A stretch of DNA of 64,000 bases, from the NCBI GenBank assembly GCA_004563195.1, contig SFTJ01000025.1, forward strand, positions 1 through 64,000. Reading direction: 5' to 3'. Below are positions 16,115 to 24,193 of this stretch, in pieces. Each line of letters starts with the position of its first letter. Within the stretch, counting starts at the first letter, position 1. The notes under the pieces were generated by a model, which saw only the letters and a program-made list of their open reading frames with translations, made no database searches and was not told the DNA's origin. The DNA comes from a bacterium (GTDB lineage: Bacteria > Bacteroidota > Bacteroidia > Bacteroidales > Muribaculaceae). Position numbers and translations under genes: made by a program.

Positions 16115-16891
16115 TCAGCCCTCCTTCAGTCCTAAAGCTTCGTTGATGTCTCGCACGCGGCGACGCACACGTTTCTCACGCAGTTCTTGATTGACGCTCA
16201 GATCACACTCCATGATGAGGCGAGAGATAGGTGGTCGTTCGTCCTCAGAGTCGAAGGAACGCTCAGCGAATGTGGCACGTCCATTCTCGAAGAAGATCTC
16301 AAAGTAGTGGTCGCCGAGGTGAGGGTAGTGATAGAAGCGTCCGTCGTTCTCCCATGTGATGCGGTGGTCGCGTAGGGCACGCTGATAGTCCTCGATGTCC
16401 TTGTCGTTGGCACGACGGAACATGTCGCCTTCGTGGAAGGTGCAGCCGAGGGAACACTGAGCAAACTGTGAGTAGCTCATATCGTCGAAAGGAGAGTAAG
16501 CTTGCCAGTTGGAAATGTACTCGCCCTTGGCAGGACGGCAGCCATGCCAGAAGAAAATATGACGACCTGCAATGTGAGGGTTGGTCTGAACAACAAGGTT
16601 GTTAGTCTTGAAAATCGGTCCTTGGCAGATGAACAGCTTGCCAGTGTTGCCGCGATACTGTGTGGAGCCAGTCTTCTGTGATGCGTAATATGTGCAGATG
16701 CGGTCTTCGCCCTGCCATGTCTTGTGTTCCTCGACAAGAGCGCAGTCCTTGTTCTCGCCACAGTTGAACGCCTGTATCTCGCAGTAATGTCCTTCTGCAT
16801 TGATAATGTAGAACTCAATGCCCTTCTTCTTGTAGTCTTCGTAACGCTTCTGTGTGAAACGCTGGAAGATGAATGGTTTATTTTCTTGCAT
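16115..16891 (-). CDS. Hypothetical protein, conserved-phage type
   Basis: 258 residues rich in Tyr, Phe, His and Cys (for example Cys-Ser-Leu-Gly-Cys-Thr-Phe-His and His-Tyr-Pro-His-Leu-Gly-Asp-His-Tyr), which could mark a metal site, but the pattern matches no family I know. The last 50 residues are a charged helix (Leu-Arg-Glu-Lys-Arg-Val-Arg-Arg-Arg-Val-Arg). Downstream of the helicase loader in the replication block. Confidence 0.7.
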   Translation of the reverse strand: MQENKPFIFQRFTQKRYEDYKKKGIEFYIINAEGHYCEIQAFNCGENKDCALVEEHKTWQGEDRICTYYASQKTGSTQYRGNTGKLFICQGPIFKTNNLVVQTNPHIAGRHIFFWHGCRPAKGEYISNWQAYSPFDDMSYSQFAQCSLGCTFHEGDMFRRANDKDIEDYQRALRDHRITWENDGRFYHYPHLGDHYFEIFFENGRATFAERSFDSEDERPPISRLIMECDLSVNQELREKRVRRRVRDINEALGLKEG

Positions 16892-16916
16892 AATGTTACT
16901 CGTTTTGCTTGTGTAG

Positions 16917-16945
16917 CCCTGCCAAAAATGGCAGGGAACGGTGGT
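16917..16945 (+). repeat. 29-nt hairpin element, copy 15
   Basis: Hairpin CCCTGCCA-AAAA-TGGCAGGG, perfect 8-bp stem, tail AACGGTGGT. It differs from the copy at 61735 only in the first base and two tail bases. Plus-strand orientation between two leftward genes; its last base is part of the stop codon of the gene ending at 16945. Confidence 0.85.
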
Positions 16946-17610
16946 TATATTCTGTAGGTTGAATTGTCGAAGACGATGCGCTCAAACATTTCGTTGAAGC
17001 GGTCTGCAATGCGGTCGCCGTAGTGTTCGCGTATCTGCTTCGGTGTTAGGTTGGTAGTTACGACTGTAAAGAGCTGGTCGGTGTAGCGTGCTGATAGCAG
17101 GTCAATGGCAGGGTTGAGCACGTTGCCATAGTCGAGGACTTCCGCAGGTTCGGTGCCGAGGTCGTCAATGGCGAGCATTTCCTGTTTGCATAGAGACTTG
17201 AAGGACTTGTAATCATCCTTAGCGACTGCGCATATCTCCTTTGCATCGGTGAAACGCAGAAAAGGCGCATTGTTATCGTTCCTGTTTATCCATGAGACCA
17301 ATGAGCGTATTGCGTAGGCGAGTGTTGACTTTCCATTTCCACACTTCCCACAAAGTAGCATACCGAACTTTGGACGTTCAGCAGTGAGCCATTCAGCTGC
17401 TTGTATGATATGCTGCTTTGTGGGTTCGTCTGGAATAAAGTCGCGATGTCGATACTCAACCTCAGCCATGTAAGCAGCTGTAAGCGCATCCAAAGAAGCG
17501 TCGAAACACCATGGAAGCCTAAAACGCTCCACCGTAATCCTCCGACGTAGGAGCAAGTTTTTGAACTCCCCTACGTCTATTCGCTTGATTTGATTTTGTT
17601 GATTGTTCAT
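16945..17610 (-). CDS. DnaC-like helicase loader ATPase
   Basis: 221 residues. Walker A Gly-Lys-Cys-Gly-Asn-Gly-Lys-Ser-Thr (about residues 102-110) and Walker B Met-Leu-Ala-Ile-Asp-Asp-Leu-Gly (about 148-155), then Val-Thr-Thr-Asn-Leu (sensor 1) and Gly-Asp-Arg-Ile-Ala-Asp-Arg-Phe (arginine-finger region), as in the DnaC/IstB AAA+ group. It would load a replicative helicase; no phage DnaB is seen in the window, so the host helicase is the likely client. The start overlaps the end of the preceding DUF4373 gene by 92 bp; a later start is possible. Confidence 0.85.
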   Translation of the reverse strand: MNNQQNQIKRIDVGEFKNLLLRRRITVERFRLPWCFDASLDALTAAYMAEVEYRHRDFIPDEPTKQHIIQAAEWLTAERPKFGMLLCGKCGNGKSTLAYAIRSLVSWINRNDNNAPFLRFTDAKEICAVAKDDYKSFKSLCKQEMLAIDDLGTEPAEVLDYGNVLNPAIDLLSARYTDQLFTVVTTNLTPKQIREHYGDRIADRFNEMFERIVFDNSTYRI

Positions 17611-18319
17611 CTTTCTGTTTCTTTTCGGCTTCGATTACGATACGGAGCCAGTCATTAAAATGGTTGATAGCATCGCGGCGGTCTTGGTGCACTGTCTGAC
17701 GACACTGGCAGTCGAGAAGGAATGTTGAAAGTTTCTCCTCCAGCTGTTCGGTCGTGAGGTGGAAGCGCATACACAAGTTGTCACGCATGGACGAAGGACG
17801 GTGCAGCTCCTCGAAGTAGTCCTCATTGCTGCCCTCTGGAGAAGCAGAGGGAACAGTGAGAGGCGGTGCTGTTGCAGGGAATGAAGCGACCTCTGTCAGA
17901 TGTGCTTTCTTAGGCTGACGCTTACCGTCCGATGGTGACTCATCAATGCGATAAGGATATTCGCCCGACTGTTTGCGTCGGCGTATAGCCTCGAAGTATC
18001 TGCGCTGAATGCCGCGTGATGTCAGAACCTTAGCCGAATTAAACAGGTCTTTGTCAAAGAAGCCCCACTTAACCAAGCGCAGTATAATGGTATCAAGCAG
18101 ATCAGACGATATGCCAGGGAGATTTCGGAGGAACTTCATCTTGTAGAGGTCTGACCACTCTATGAAATAGCCGTTACGATATATCGCACAGAGCAGCCTC
18201 ACAGCTACGATTTCTCCTTTTATTCCGAACTCACCAGATATTGCTTCAATCTTCTCGTCATTGAAGAAGTCAACATCGAATGGATAGTATTTCAGTCCTT
18301 TTTCTTCTGGACGTGCCAT
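17519..18319 (-). CDS. DUF4373-domain replication protein (DnaD-like)
   Basis: 266 residues. Residues 1-110 match the Lin1244/Lin1753-like DUF4373 domain (Leu-Lys-Tyr-Tyr-Pro-Phe-Asp-Val-Asp-Phe-Phe-Asn-Asp, then Arg-Gly-Ile-Gln-Arg-Arg-Tyr). This winged-helix domain is typical of phage replication initiation proteins paired with DnaC-type loaders, as here. The C-terminal part is a variable linker and helical region. An antisense copy of the hairpin element (17832-17860) falls in the linker. Confidence 0.8.
   Translation of the reverse strand: MARPEEKGLKYYPFDVDFFNDEKIEAISGEFGIKGEIVAVRLLCAIYRNGYFIEWSDLYKMKFLRNLPGISSDLLDTIILRLVKWGFFDKDLFNSAKVLTSRGIQRRYFEAIRRRKQSGEYPYRIDESPSDGKRQPKKAHLTEVASFPATAPPLTVPSASPEGSNEDYFEELHRPSSMRDNLCMRFHLTTEQLEEKLSTFLLDCQCRQTVHQDRRDAINHFNDWLRIVIEAEKKQKDEQSTKSNQANRRRGVQKLAPTSEDYGGAF
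17832..17860 (+). repeat. 29-nt hairpin element, copy 16 (antisense within a leftward gene)
   Basis: Hairpin CCCTCTGG-AGAA-GCAGAGGG, tail AACAGTGAG, on the plus strand while the gene is on the minus strand. The gene reads through it as a linker (Thr-Val-Pro-Ser-Ala-Ser-Pro-Glu-Gly). Confidence 0.75.
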
Positions 18320-18331
18320 AATGAAACTGTA

Positions 18332-18757
18332 TTAAAAGTGTTCAGCAGTCGCGAGGTAGTTGTTTACCTCGTTCATGAAATCATCGAGGGAGCGACACAC
18401 GACGTAGCGGTATCCGTCCTTCTCTATAAGTTGTTGCCACTCTCGCTGTGTGTCACGCTGGCGACCTGTGCGCGTCTTCATTTCTATGAGTAGTGCGCCG
18501 AACTCGGCGTTACTCTTTAGAAGGATAAGGTCAGCGACACCAGCAAGGACTCCTTCTGCTTTGAGCTTTCCAGCCGTCACCTCGTCACGCCTGCCGCCGT
18601 TGGGCACGGCGAACAGGTTGTGATGAAGGTGAGGGTATTGGAGTCGGAACCAGCGTACACATGCACACTGTATCTGATGTTCCTCGTCGCGCGGTTTGCG
18701 ACGCTGCTTGACACCAGCATTAGCGAGAGCTATCATTTGTTCAAGCGTCCTTCCCAT
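18332..18757 (-). CDS. VRR-NUC domain nuclease
   Basis: 141 residues from the ATG at 18757 (start Met-Gly-Arg-Thr-Leu-Glu-Gln). The frame is open further upstream to 18889, but those codons overlap the neighbour. Motifs of the PD-(D/E)XK VRR-NUC fold are visible: Glu-Glu-His-Gln-Ile-Gln at the start, Val-Pro-Asn-Gly-Gly-Arg-Arg, Gly-Val-Ala-Asp-Leu-Ile-Leu (catalytic Asp), Leu-Ile-Glu-Met-Lys-Thr (Glu-x-Lys) and Gln-Arg-Glu-Trp. Likely a structure-specific nuclease such as a Holliday-junction resolvase. It overlaps the upstream gene by 17 bp. Confidence 0.88.
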   Translation of the reverse strand: MGRTLEQMIALANAGVKQRRKPRDEEHQIQCACVRWFRLQYPHLHHNLFAVPNGGRRDEVTAGKLKAEGVLAGVADLILLKSNAEFGALLIEMKTRTGRQRDTQREWQQLIEKDGYRYVVCRSLDDFMNEVNNYLATAEHF

Positions 18758-19262
18758 TGTCTTTAGATGCAGGGATGATAACGTCAACAATCTTTGACTC
18801 GTCAACGGTTGCCACGTCGTAGTCACGGAGAGAACCGTGGAGATACTGACGTATAACATCGTGAGCCGCGTCGAGAGAGCCAGCCGCAACGAGGTAGTGC
18901 TGCGGAGTGCGCTTTTCCTTCAATGTCTTCTCGTCGAGGTCAATCCAGTTCACCTTGACCTTATAGAAGCGGTCAACGTCGGAATTGGCGTGCTTGTTCT
19001 CGCCTGTGAGCTTCTTTGCGTCGGCAGAGACCTGCGAAGCAAGTCCGTACTTGTCAATGGTGATTTCGCTGATTTGTGAACGCTTAATGGTCATGACCTT
19101 AAAGTCGCCCGATGTGGAATACTGTGCAACCTCAGCCGTGATGCGTGCCTCAGCTTCAGTGAATGATATGGCATCTACAAGGTACTGTTCTGTAACCTTA
19201 ACCTGTATGCCCTTCTCGTTGGTGCGGTCGTAGCGCACGCCTACTTCAAAATATTCTGCCAT
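18741..19262 (-). CDS. DUF4494 family protein
   Basis: 173 residues. The paired segments Tyr-Phe-Glu-Val-Gly-Val-Arg-Tyr-Asp-Arg and Arg-Phe-Tyr-Lys-Val-Lys-Val-Asn, each followed by a Glu-x-Tyr-Leu-Val-Asp/Ala-Ala stretch, show an internal duplication typical of DUF4494. This family is common in the replication blocks of Bacteroidales phages; its function is not known. No enzyme motif is seen. Confidence 0.8.
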   Translation of the reverse strand: MAEYFEVGVRYDRTNEKGIQVKVTEQYLVDAISFTEAEARITAEVAQYSTSGDFKVMTIKRSQISEITIDKYGLASQVSADAKKLTGENKHANSDVDRFYKVKVNWIDLDEKTLKEKRTPQHYLVAAGSLDAAHDVIRQYLHGSLRDYDVATVDESKIVDVIIPASKDNGKDA

Positions 19263-19268
19263 GGTGTT

Positions 19269-19694
19269 TTACTTTGAGCCGTTAGGAACGAGTGAATTGT
19301 AATAGTCGAGACGGTTAGCCAGTGCATCGTGATAGTCGTGCATGGTTGTGAACTGACGAACGAGCATAGACTGCTCAACGTCTGACAGCTCGCGGTACTT
19401 CTGTGTGAGCATGAAGCCGTGCAGACTCACGATGCGGTTGTGAAGGTCAGCCAGTTCGATGCGCATACGGTCAACGAATGTGCCCGAAGGTTGATAAGCC
19501 TTCTCGAAAGTAGATTTTGGCGACCATGACTGATAGCCGTCCTCATACTCTACGAGGTAGCCTTCCTCCTCGTCGGAGTTTTCGGACTTTAGGTTACGAC
19601 CAAGATGTGAAGCAGCGTCGGTGCGAGTGAATGGAGCTGCGAGAACAGATTTTGTACCAGTGTACAACATGCCTTTGATAGGAGTCTTTTCCAT
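19269..19694 (-). CDS. Small phage protein with C-terminal helical bundle (crAss001_48-related pattern)
   Basis: 141 residues. The N-terminal half is a short acidic region (Tyr-Leu-Val-Glu-Tyr-Glu-Asp-Gly-Tyr-Gln-Ser-Trp-Ser-Pro). The C-terminal half, from Phe-Val-Asp-Arg-Met-Arg-Ile-Glu-Leu-Ala-Asp-Leu, forms two helices like those of the small crAss001_48-related proteins. It is in a run of short leftward genes between HU and DUF4494. Function unknown. Confidence 0.7.
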   Translation of the reverse strand: MEKTPIKGMLYTGTKSVLAAPFTRTDAASHLGRNLKSENSDEEEGYLVEYEDGYQSWSPKSTFEKAYQPSGTFVDRMRIELADLHNRIVSLHGFMLTQKYRELSDVEQSMLVRQFTTMHDYHDALANRLDYYNSLVPNGSK

Positions 19695-19700
19695 AATGAA

Positions 19701-19970
19701 TTATTGTTTTACTGTGAGTTGATTAGACGGAATGAACTTGACAGCCTTGCGAGCTGGAACTATAACCTGTGTACCTTTTCGGATGTCGCGTGCAACCTTT
19801 GGTTTGCGCTCGATCACCTTGAAAGTACCAAAGCCACGGACGAAGATGTCACGTCCGTTGGCGAACGCATCTTTGAGAATGTCGAAGAAAGCGTCAGTGC
19901 TACGAGTAGCATCAGCGAGAGGCAGTCCTGCGCGGTCTGCGAGTTCGCGAGAAATTTCTAACTTTGTCAT
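19701..19970 (-). CDS. HU/IHF-family DNA-binding protein
   Basis: 89 residues, the usual HU length. It starts Met-Thr-Lys-Leu-Glu-Ile-Ser and has Phe-Val-Arg-Gly-Phe-Gly-Thr-Phe (the beta-arm entry) and a terminal Ala-Arg-Lys-Ala-Val-Lys-Phe-Ile-Pro-Ser. It bends DNA, and could help replication, integrase complexes or packaging. The start overlaps the end of the upstream gene by 59 bp. Confidence 0.92.
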   Translation of the reverse strand: MTKLEISRELADRAGLPLADATRSTDAFFDILKDAFANGRDIFVRGFGTFKVIERKPKVARDIRKGTQVIVPARKAVKFIPSNQLTVKQ

Positions 19971-20268
19971 TGTTGTAATTGTTGATTTGGTTTGATATTT
20001 GTTTTACTGGTTTTGCATCAGTGAGACAGATGCGCACTTCGTTGCGTTCTTTGAGATATGGATAAGCCTTGTCAACTTCATCAGACAGCGTTTCGCAGTC
20101 AACATACCAGCCAATCTTGAGGTCCAGACGGACAGGAGCCTTGTAACGGAATGTGCGGAAGAAACGCTCACCATTCTCAATCATGATGTCGATGTCAAGG
20201 AGCAGTGTACGGTTGCCCAACGAGTCCACGACGGAATATTCGGGTGGGGTAAATTTACGCATTGTCAA
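19912..20268 (-). CDS. Hypothetical protein (118 aa)
   Basis: The body (residues 5-95) is beta-rich with Phe-Phe-Arg-Thr-Phe-Arg-Tyr-Lys-Ala and Ile-Gly-Trp-Tyr-Val-Asp. The last 20 residues are very basic and come from the stretch that overlaps the HU gene, so the natural end may be constrained by the overlap. It also overlaps the SNF2 helicase end by 14 bp. No recognised domain. Confidence 0.65.
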   Translation of the reverse strand: MTMRKFTPPEYSVVDSLGNRTLLLDIDIMIENGERFFRTFRYKAPVRLDLKIGWYVDCETLSDEVDKAYPYLKERNEVRICLTDAKPVKQISNQINNYNNDKVRNFSRTRRPRRTASR

Positions 20269-21673
20269 ACAGTGTAGGTTGTAGAAACTCGTTCATTAGC
20301 TCATCGAAGTATTGCTCATCCTCTGGAATATCGTCGGATGAAGCCATGATTTCGTTGGCAATGGACTTCTTCTTGTGAATAATCTGATACAGGGCACGGT
20401 CTATAGTGCCACGACCAAGGAGATAATAACATGTCACGTTGTCCTTCTGCCCGATGCGGTGCGCACGGTCTTCGCACTGGCAGCAGTCGGCATACGTCCA
20501 AGCCAGTTCAACGAAAGCCACGTTGGATGAGGCTGTGAGTGTGAGACCGACACCAGCTGCTTTAATGGAGCAGATGATAAGCTGTGCCGTACCATTCTGG
20601 AACGCATCGACGGCAGCCTGCTTACTAATCATGGAGTCACGCCCTGTAACTGTGACGGCTTTAGGGAAAGCCTTTTTCAGTTCATCGACAATCTCATGGT
20701 AGGAGCAGAACAGAATGAGCGGTTTGCCAGAGTCGAGGAACACACGCACGAAGTCAATAGCCTGCTTCACCTTGCCTTTGGCAGCGAGAGAGCGCAGCGT
20801 CATGAACTTAACGAGAGCCTCCATGCGCATCTTCTTTCTAATCTCCCAGTCGGAGCACTCCTTATATGTGCGCAGGTATTCAGCAAGATCCTCGGCTGCA
20901 AGGTTGTATTCGTCGCGGTTGCTGATGTCGATGTAGAGGTCGCATCGCGTCTTTGCAGGCAGCTGTGTGAGCACCTTCGCTTTCTCGCGTCGTATCATGC
21001 ACTTAGAGTAGAGACGTTGAGAGAGGTCTGAAAGGTTCTCACCTTCGCCATACTCAGCGAGGAACTTAGCCTTGCCGCCAAACTCGTTGAGGCGACCCAT
21101 GATAGAGAGCTGTGCAACGAGGTCTTCTGGACGGTTGACAACAGGAGTACCAGAGAGCATGACCACCCAGTCCTTGTTGGTGCAGATACCCTTTGTGAAG
21201 ATAGTCTGCTGTGCGGAAGGGTCTTTGACGCGGTGTGACTCATCGATGATTACAGACTTGAACTGTAGTATCTGAGGACAGAAGACCACATCTTTAAGGC
21301 GAAAGGACTTCTTGCCGCCCTTGATGTCCCATACGAAGTATTTGCGCAGTGACTCGTAGTTGACGATTGCCACATGGTGCATACGCATCTGGAGAAGGTA
21401 AGACCACGTTGTGCGAGTGGAGTTGTCGAGGACAAGAGCCTTCTTGTCGGTGAACTTCTCGAACTCTCGTTGCCAGTTAATCTTTAGAGAGGAAGGACAA
21501 ATGACAAGGCAAGGGTAAGCGTCGGCAGTATCGACGATGCCGATGGACTGGAGAGTCTTACCCAAGCCAGGCTCATCACCGATAAACAGTCGTTTCTTTT
21601 CGAGTCCGTAGGCAATGCCTTCGAGCTGGTAAGGGTACGGCTGTACTTTCAGTTTATGATTGAGTGTTGTCAT
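20255..21673 (-). CDS. SNF2-family DEAD/DEAH-like helicase
   Basis: About 472 residues from the ATG at 21673 (Met-Thr-Thr-Leu-Asn-His). That start overlaps the end of the small gene upstream by 20 bp and is preferred to the longer frame. Motif I Gly-Asp-Glu-Pro-Gly-Leu-Gly-Lys-Thr, motif II Asp-Glu-Ser-His, motif III Leu-Ser-Gly-Thr-Pro and motif VI Gln-Cys-Glu-Asp-Arg-Ala-His-Arg-Ile-Gly-Gln are all intact, placing it near the SMARCAL1/HepA-like group used by phages. Expected to remodel or anneal DNA at forks. The window's second SNF2 helicase is inside the 4905-residue protein. Confidence 0.92.
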   Translation of the reverse strand: MTTLNHKLKVQPYPYQLEGIAYGLEKKRLFIGDEPGLGKTLQSIGIVDTADAYPCLVICPSSLKINWQREFEKFTDKKALVLDNSTRTTWSYLLQMRMHHVAIVNYESLRKYFVWDIKGGKKSFRLKDVVFCPQILQFKSVIIDESHRVKDPSAQQTIFTKGICTNKDWVVMLSGTPVVNRPEDLVAQLSIMGRLNEFGGKAKFLAEYGEGENLSDLSQRLYSKCMIRREKAKVLTQLPAKTRCDLYIDISNRDEYNLAAEDLAEYLRTYKECSDWEIRKKMRMEALVKFMTLRSLAAKGKVKQAIDFVRVFLDSGKPLILFCSYHEIVDELKKAFPKAVTVTGRDSMISKQAAVDAFQNGTAQLIICSIKAAGVGLTLTASSNVAFVELAWTYADCCQCEDRAHRIGQKDNVTCYYLLGRGTIDRALYQIIHKKKSIANEIMASSDDIPEDEQYFDELMNEFLQPTLFDNA

Positions 21674-21800
21674 TGTTGTCTTTGTTCTTGTTATGATATG
21701 CCATGCAGTTCTTACAATACTTTTCGGTATCAACCTTCGCCATGTAGAGGACGCAGATACCGCCATTCTTCTTTCTTGTATGTGTGCAGCTTGTTTTCAT
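21654..21800 (-). CDS. Small Cys-rich protein (48 aa), possible zinc finger
   Basis: ATG at 21800, stop at 21654. Cysteines at 5, 16, 29 and 32 and histidines at 7 and 35 (Tyr-Cys-Lys-Asn-Cys-Met-Ala-Tyr-His) suggest a zinc-binding knuckle. The end overlaps the helicase start by 20 bp in the usual way for coupled genes. Function unknown. Confidence 0.65.
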   Translation of the reverse strand: MKTSCTHTRKKNGGICVLYMAKVDTEKYCKNCMAYHNKNKDNNDNTQS

Positions 21801-21812
21801 AGGAGCTATGTT

Positions 21813-22247
21813 TTATTTGAAGTTATCAATTTCCTCTATGAGAGCCTGCCTGTCAGTGCCACGGAGATAGATGCGGAGTATAACGTCAACCGACCTCTGG
21901 AAGAAACGCTCAAACTCGGACTCGTCCATTTTGGCAAATGATATGGAGCCAGTCTTGATGATTTGCTTGCCACCATGCCAGACGGTTGTGTAAAGACCAA
22001 GGTCAACCTTTAGGCAGTCCAGCATGTCCTCCTCAGTGAAGATTTGCATTTGCTGCTGTATGAGGTGCGGCAGATTGGTGACGGTGAGACGCAGGAGTGC
22101 AAAGAACTTCTTGTGAAACTCGTAGTTGCGAGGTCGCTTGATAGAGCATAGCACTGTGTCGCCCACCTTTAAGCGTTGCTTCTCGTCGTAGTCGGAGTCG
22201 TACATGGGCACAAGCCCTATGTCAGTGACGCGGCAGTAAATATCCAT
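21813..22247 (-). CDS. DUF1367-like phage protein
   Basis: 144 residues. The pattern Leu-Lys-Val-Gly-Asp-Thr-Val-Leu-Cys-Ser-Ile-Lys-Arg-Pro-Arg-Asn, then His-Lys-Lys-Phe-Phe-Ala-Leu-Leu, matches the phage DUF1367 family, found beside recombination genes. It is placed immediately downstream of the RecE-like nuclease (7-bp gap). Role in recombination is inferred from context only. Confidence 0.75.
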   Translation of the reverse strand: MDIYCRVTDIGLVPMYDSDYDEKQRLKVGDTVLCSIKRPRNYEFHKKFFALLRLTVTNLPHLIQQQMQIFTEEDMLDCLKVDLGLYTTVWHGGKQIIKTGSISFAKMDESEFERFFQRSVDVILRIYLRGTDRQALIEEIDNFK

Positions 22248-22253
22248 AGAGAG

Positions 22254-22916
22254 TTAGAGATTAAGACACCAGTAATGGAAGGCAAGTTCCTCGTACTTCT
22301 CACGTCCACGGCGGTATATCTCATCGTCGCGGTTGATGAATTTCTTGAAGACGCATCCATTCTTCTTACTGATAGCATAGATGAAATCACGGTTGGAGTG
22401 TGCGATGTCCATATACCATGCGCGAGAACGGTCCCAGTCGAAAAAGTCCACAGCTTCCTCAAACTGTTTCTGCGATGATGCAAAGGTAGTCTTCAGATCA
22501 CCGCCGAAGTTGAAGTCAGACAGGAACCAGTCCCACTTGCAGCGAGTGTCGAGGTGGAAGGGAAAGCCGCCATACTCGAAGGCTTGCTGCTTGTTGACCA
22601 TGAACATTTGCGTGTCAGCCAGCTCCAGCACCTTTGCAAGGAATGGGTCTCGCTTTGCCTCAGAGCGCAGAGCCGCGTTCATTTGGCGTGCATGGTAAAA
22701 CTCCTCCTCGGTGTACTGAACATCGTCAACGGTGAACTGATAGTAGTTGACACGCGCAGGCTCGGTGATAATGGCATCCACCAACGTACCGAAACGGAAG
22801 GCAGCCTCCTTGTCGCCGAACTGCATACGAGGGTGCAGCAGGTTCTTTAGCTCGGTGAGGTCAGAGTTAGACACCTCTGGTCGGTTATAGTATTCGTCGG
22901 GGTTATGGTTAGCCAT
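22254..22916 (-). CDS. PD-(D/E)XK exonuclease (RecE/DUF3799-like)
   Basis: 220 residues. Arg-Phe-Gly-Thr-Leu-Val-Asp-Ala-Ile-Ile (about 41-50) and the catalytic core Asp in Cys-Lys-Trp-Asp-Trp followed by Gly-Gly-Asp-Leu-Lys-Thr-Thr (Asp-x-Lys) are those of RecE-type phage exonucleases. It would resect DNA ends for the RecT annealing protein encoded 1.3 kb upstream in the same transcript. Two bases separate it from the coiled-coil gene. Confidence 0.85.
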   Translation of the reverse strand: MANHNPDEYYNRPEVSNSDLTELKNLLHPRMQFGDKEAAFRFGTLVDAIITEPARVNYYQFTVDDVQYTEEEFYHARQMNAALRSEAKRDPFLAKVLELADTQMFMVNKQQAFEYGGFPFHLDTRCKWDWFLSDFNFGGDLKTTFASSQKQFEEAVDFFDWDRSRAWYMDIAHSNRDFIYAISKKNGCVFKKFINRDDEIYRRGREKYEELAFHYWCLNL

Positions 22917-22917
22917 A

Positions 22918-24120
22918 TTACTTTGCTTTTACTTCGTCCTCATAACATACAGACTCGTCCTCGATGAAGCGTGCGCCTTCCTTGGCATTGGCAAGCTTCT
23001 CGCAGAAGGTGAGCTGCTTCTTGAATGTCTTTGACAATTCCTCAACGGTGAGCGTGCAACCTTCCTCCTGCCACCACATCATGAGTACAGGCAGGAAGCC
23101 TTCGGGGTTGAGAATGGAGATCTTCTTCTTGACAGATGTCTTAGGCTGATAGGTCTGAACGCTTGCCGATGCACCGTCAAAGAGAGCAGCCATTTCGTTC
23201 TGCTGTTGCTGCATCTGAGCGGCGGCAGCTTCCTTTGCCTCACGTTCCTGTCGTTCGCGCTCCTTGGCAGCAGCCTCGGCAGCTTCACGTTCAGCCATTT
23301 CACGCTTGATGCGCTCTGCCTCCTCAGCTGAAGCCTTTGCAGCACGCTCCAGTTCCTGCTTCTTTGAAGGAAGTATAGTAGCCAGCTCCAGTTTACGGTC
23401 AGCGATGTCGCTGTCGTACTGTTCGCGGAACTTAGGCAGGAGCTTGTCGAGAACCTGCTGACGTATCTTTGCCAGTTCATCGGCTGGAACATTGGTAGGC
23501 AGCAGCACCATGGAACGCGATGCAGAGAAGTTTGCCTCTGGCAGTTCAGATGAGAAGGCGTTAATCTGCTTCTCAGACTCGTCGAAGTTGTCAAGGGTTA
23601 TCTTCTGGTTGATAGCCGTGAGAGAGTTGAGGGAGTTGTTAAGAATGCCATTGAAGACACGACGGTAATCTTCCTCAACGTCTGTGCGGTACTTGGAAAT
23701 GGAAGCCTGCTTCTGCTGTTCGATGATTGCAGCACGGCGGCGACGCTCCTCCTCGGCACGTTTCTTTGCCGCGAACTCATTGCGCAGCTGCTGGAGCTGA
23801 TAAGGCACGCTATCCTTCTTCGAGGGATCCACCTCATTCTCCATGGTGGTGAACTGTCGGCGTATCTCGTCGAACAGCTTAGTTACAGGCGCACGCTTGT
23901 CGTTCATCTTTGATACGGTCTTGCGTGCCTTCTCAATGAACTGTGCCGCCTGCTGGTCGAGCTGGTCGTTCATGCCCTGCTGATGAATGCTGTCGAGGAG
24001 TTTCTTACCTGCATCGATACAACGCTGATGCGATACTTGGTTCTCGTTGTAAGCCGTAGGAGCGTTGGAAACTATCAGTTCCACGTTCTCGCGCTTGATG
24101 ATTGCAATTTCGTTACTCAT
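22918..24120 (-). CDS. Coiled-coil protein between RecT and the exonuclease
   Basis: About 400 residues from the ATG at 24120 (Met-Ser-Asn-Glu-Ile-Ala); the frame is open 42 bp further but the extra codons look non-native. A long charged coiled coil at about residues 120-320 (runs of Glu/Arg/Ala, such as Lys-Lys-Arg-Ala-Glu-Glu-Glu-Arg-Arg-Arg) joins a helical N-terminal domain to a compact C-terminal domain. It resembles the DUF1351-type proteins beside recombination genes, but I am not sure of the family. Likely a recombination accessory by position. Confidence 0.75.
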   Translation of the reverse strand: MSNEIAIIKRENVELIVSNAPTAYNENQVSHQRCIDAGKKLLDSIHQQGMNDQLDQQAAQFIEKARKTVSKMNDKRAPVTKLFDEIRRQFTTMENEVDPSKKDSVPYQLQQLRNEFAAKKRAEEERRRRAAIIEQQKQASISKYRTDVEEDYRRVFNGILNNSLNSLTAINQKITLDNFDESEKQINAFSSELPEANFSASRSMVLLPTNVPADELAKIRQQVLDKLLPKFREQYDSDIADRKLELATILPSKKQELERAAKASAEEAERIKREMAEREAAEAAAKERERQEREAKEAAAAQMQQQQNEMAALFDGASASVQTYQPKTSVKKKISILNPEGFLPVLMMWWQEEGCTLTVEELSKTFKKQLTFCEKLANAKEGARFIEDESVCYEDEVKAK

Positions 24121-24193
24121 GATTATTGCGGTTTTGAAAGGTGCGCCGCCCATGGCGTTCACAGGCGACGCTCGTTATACTTAAAGAAAATGC

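Noticed and set aside
20380..20405. GGGCACGGTCTA in the SNF2 helicase gene
   Set aside because: Only half of the tail matches and no upstream stem is present.
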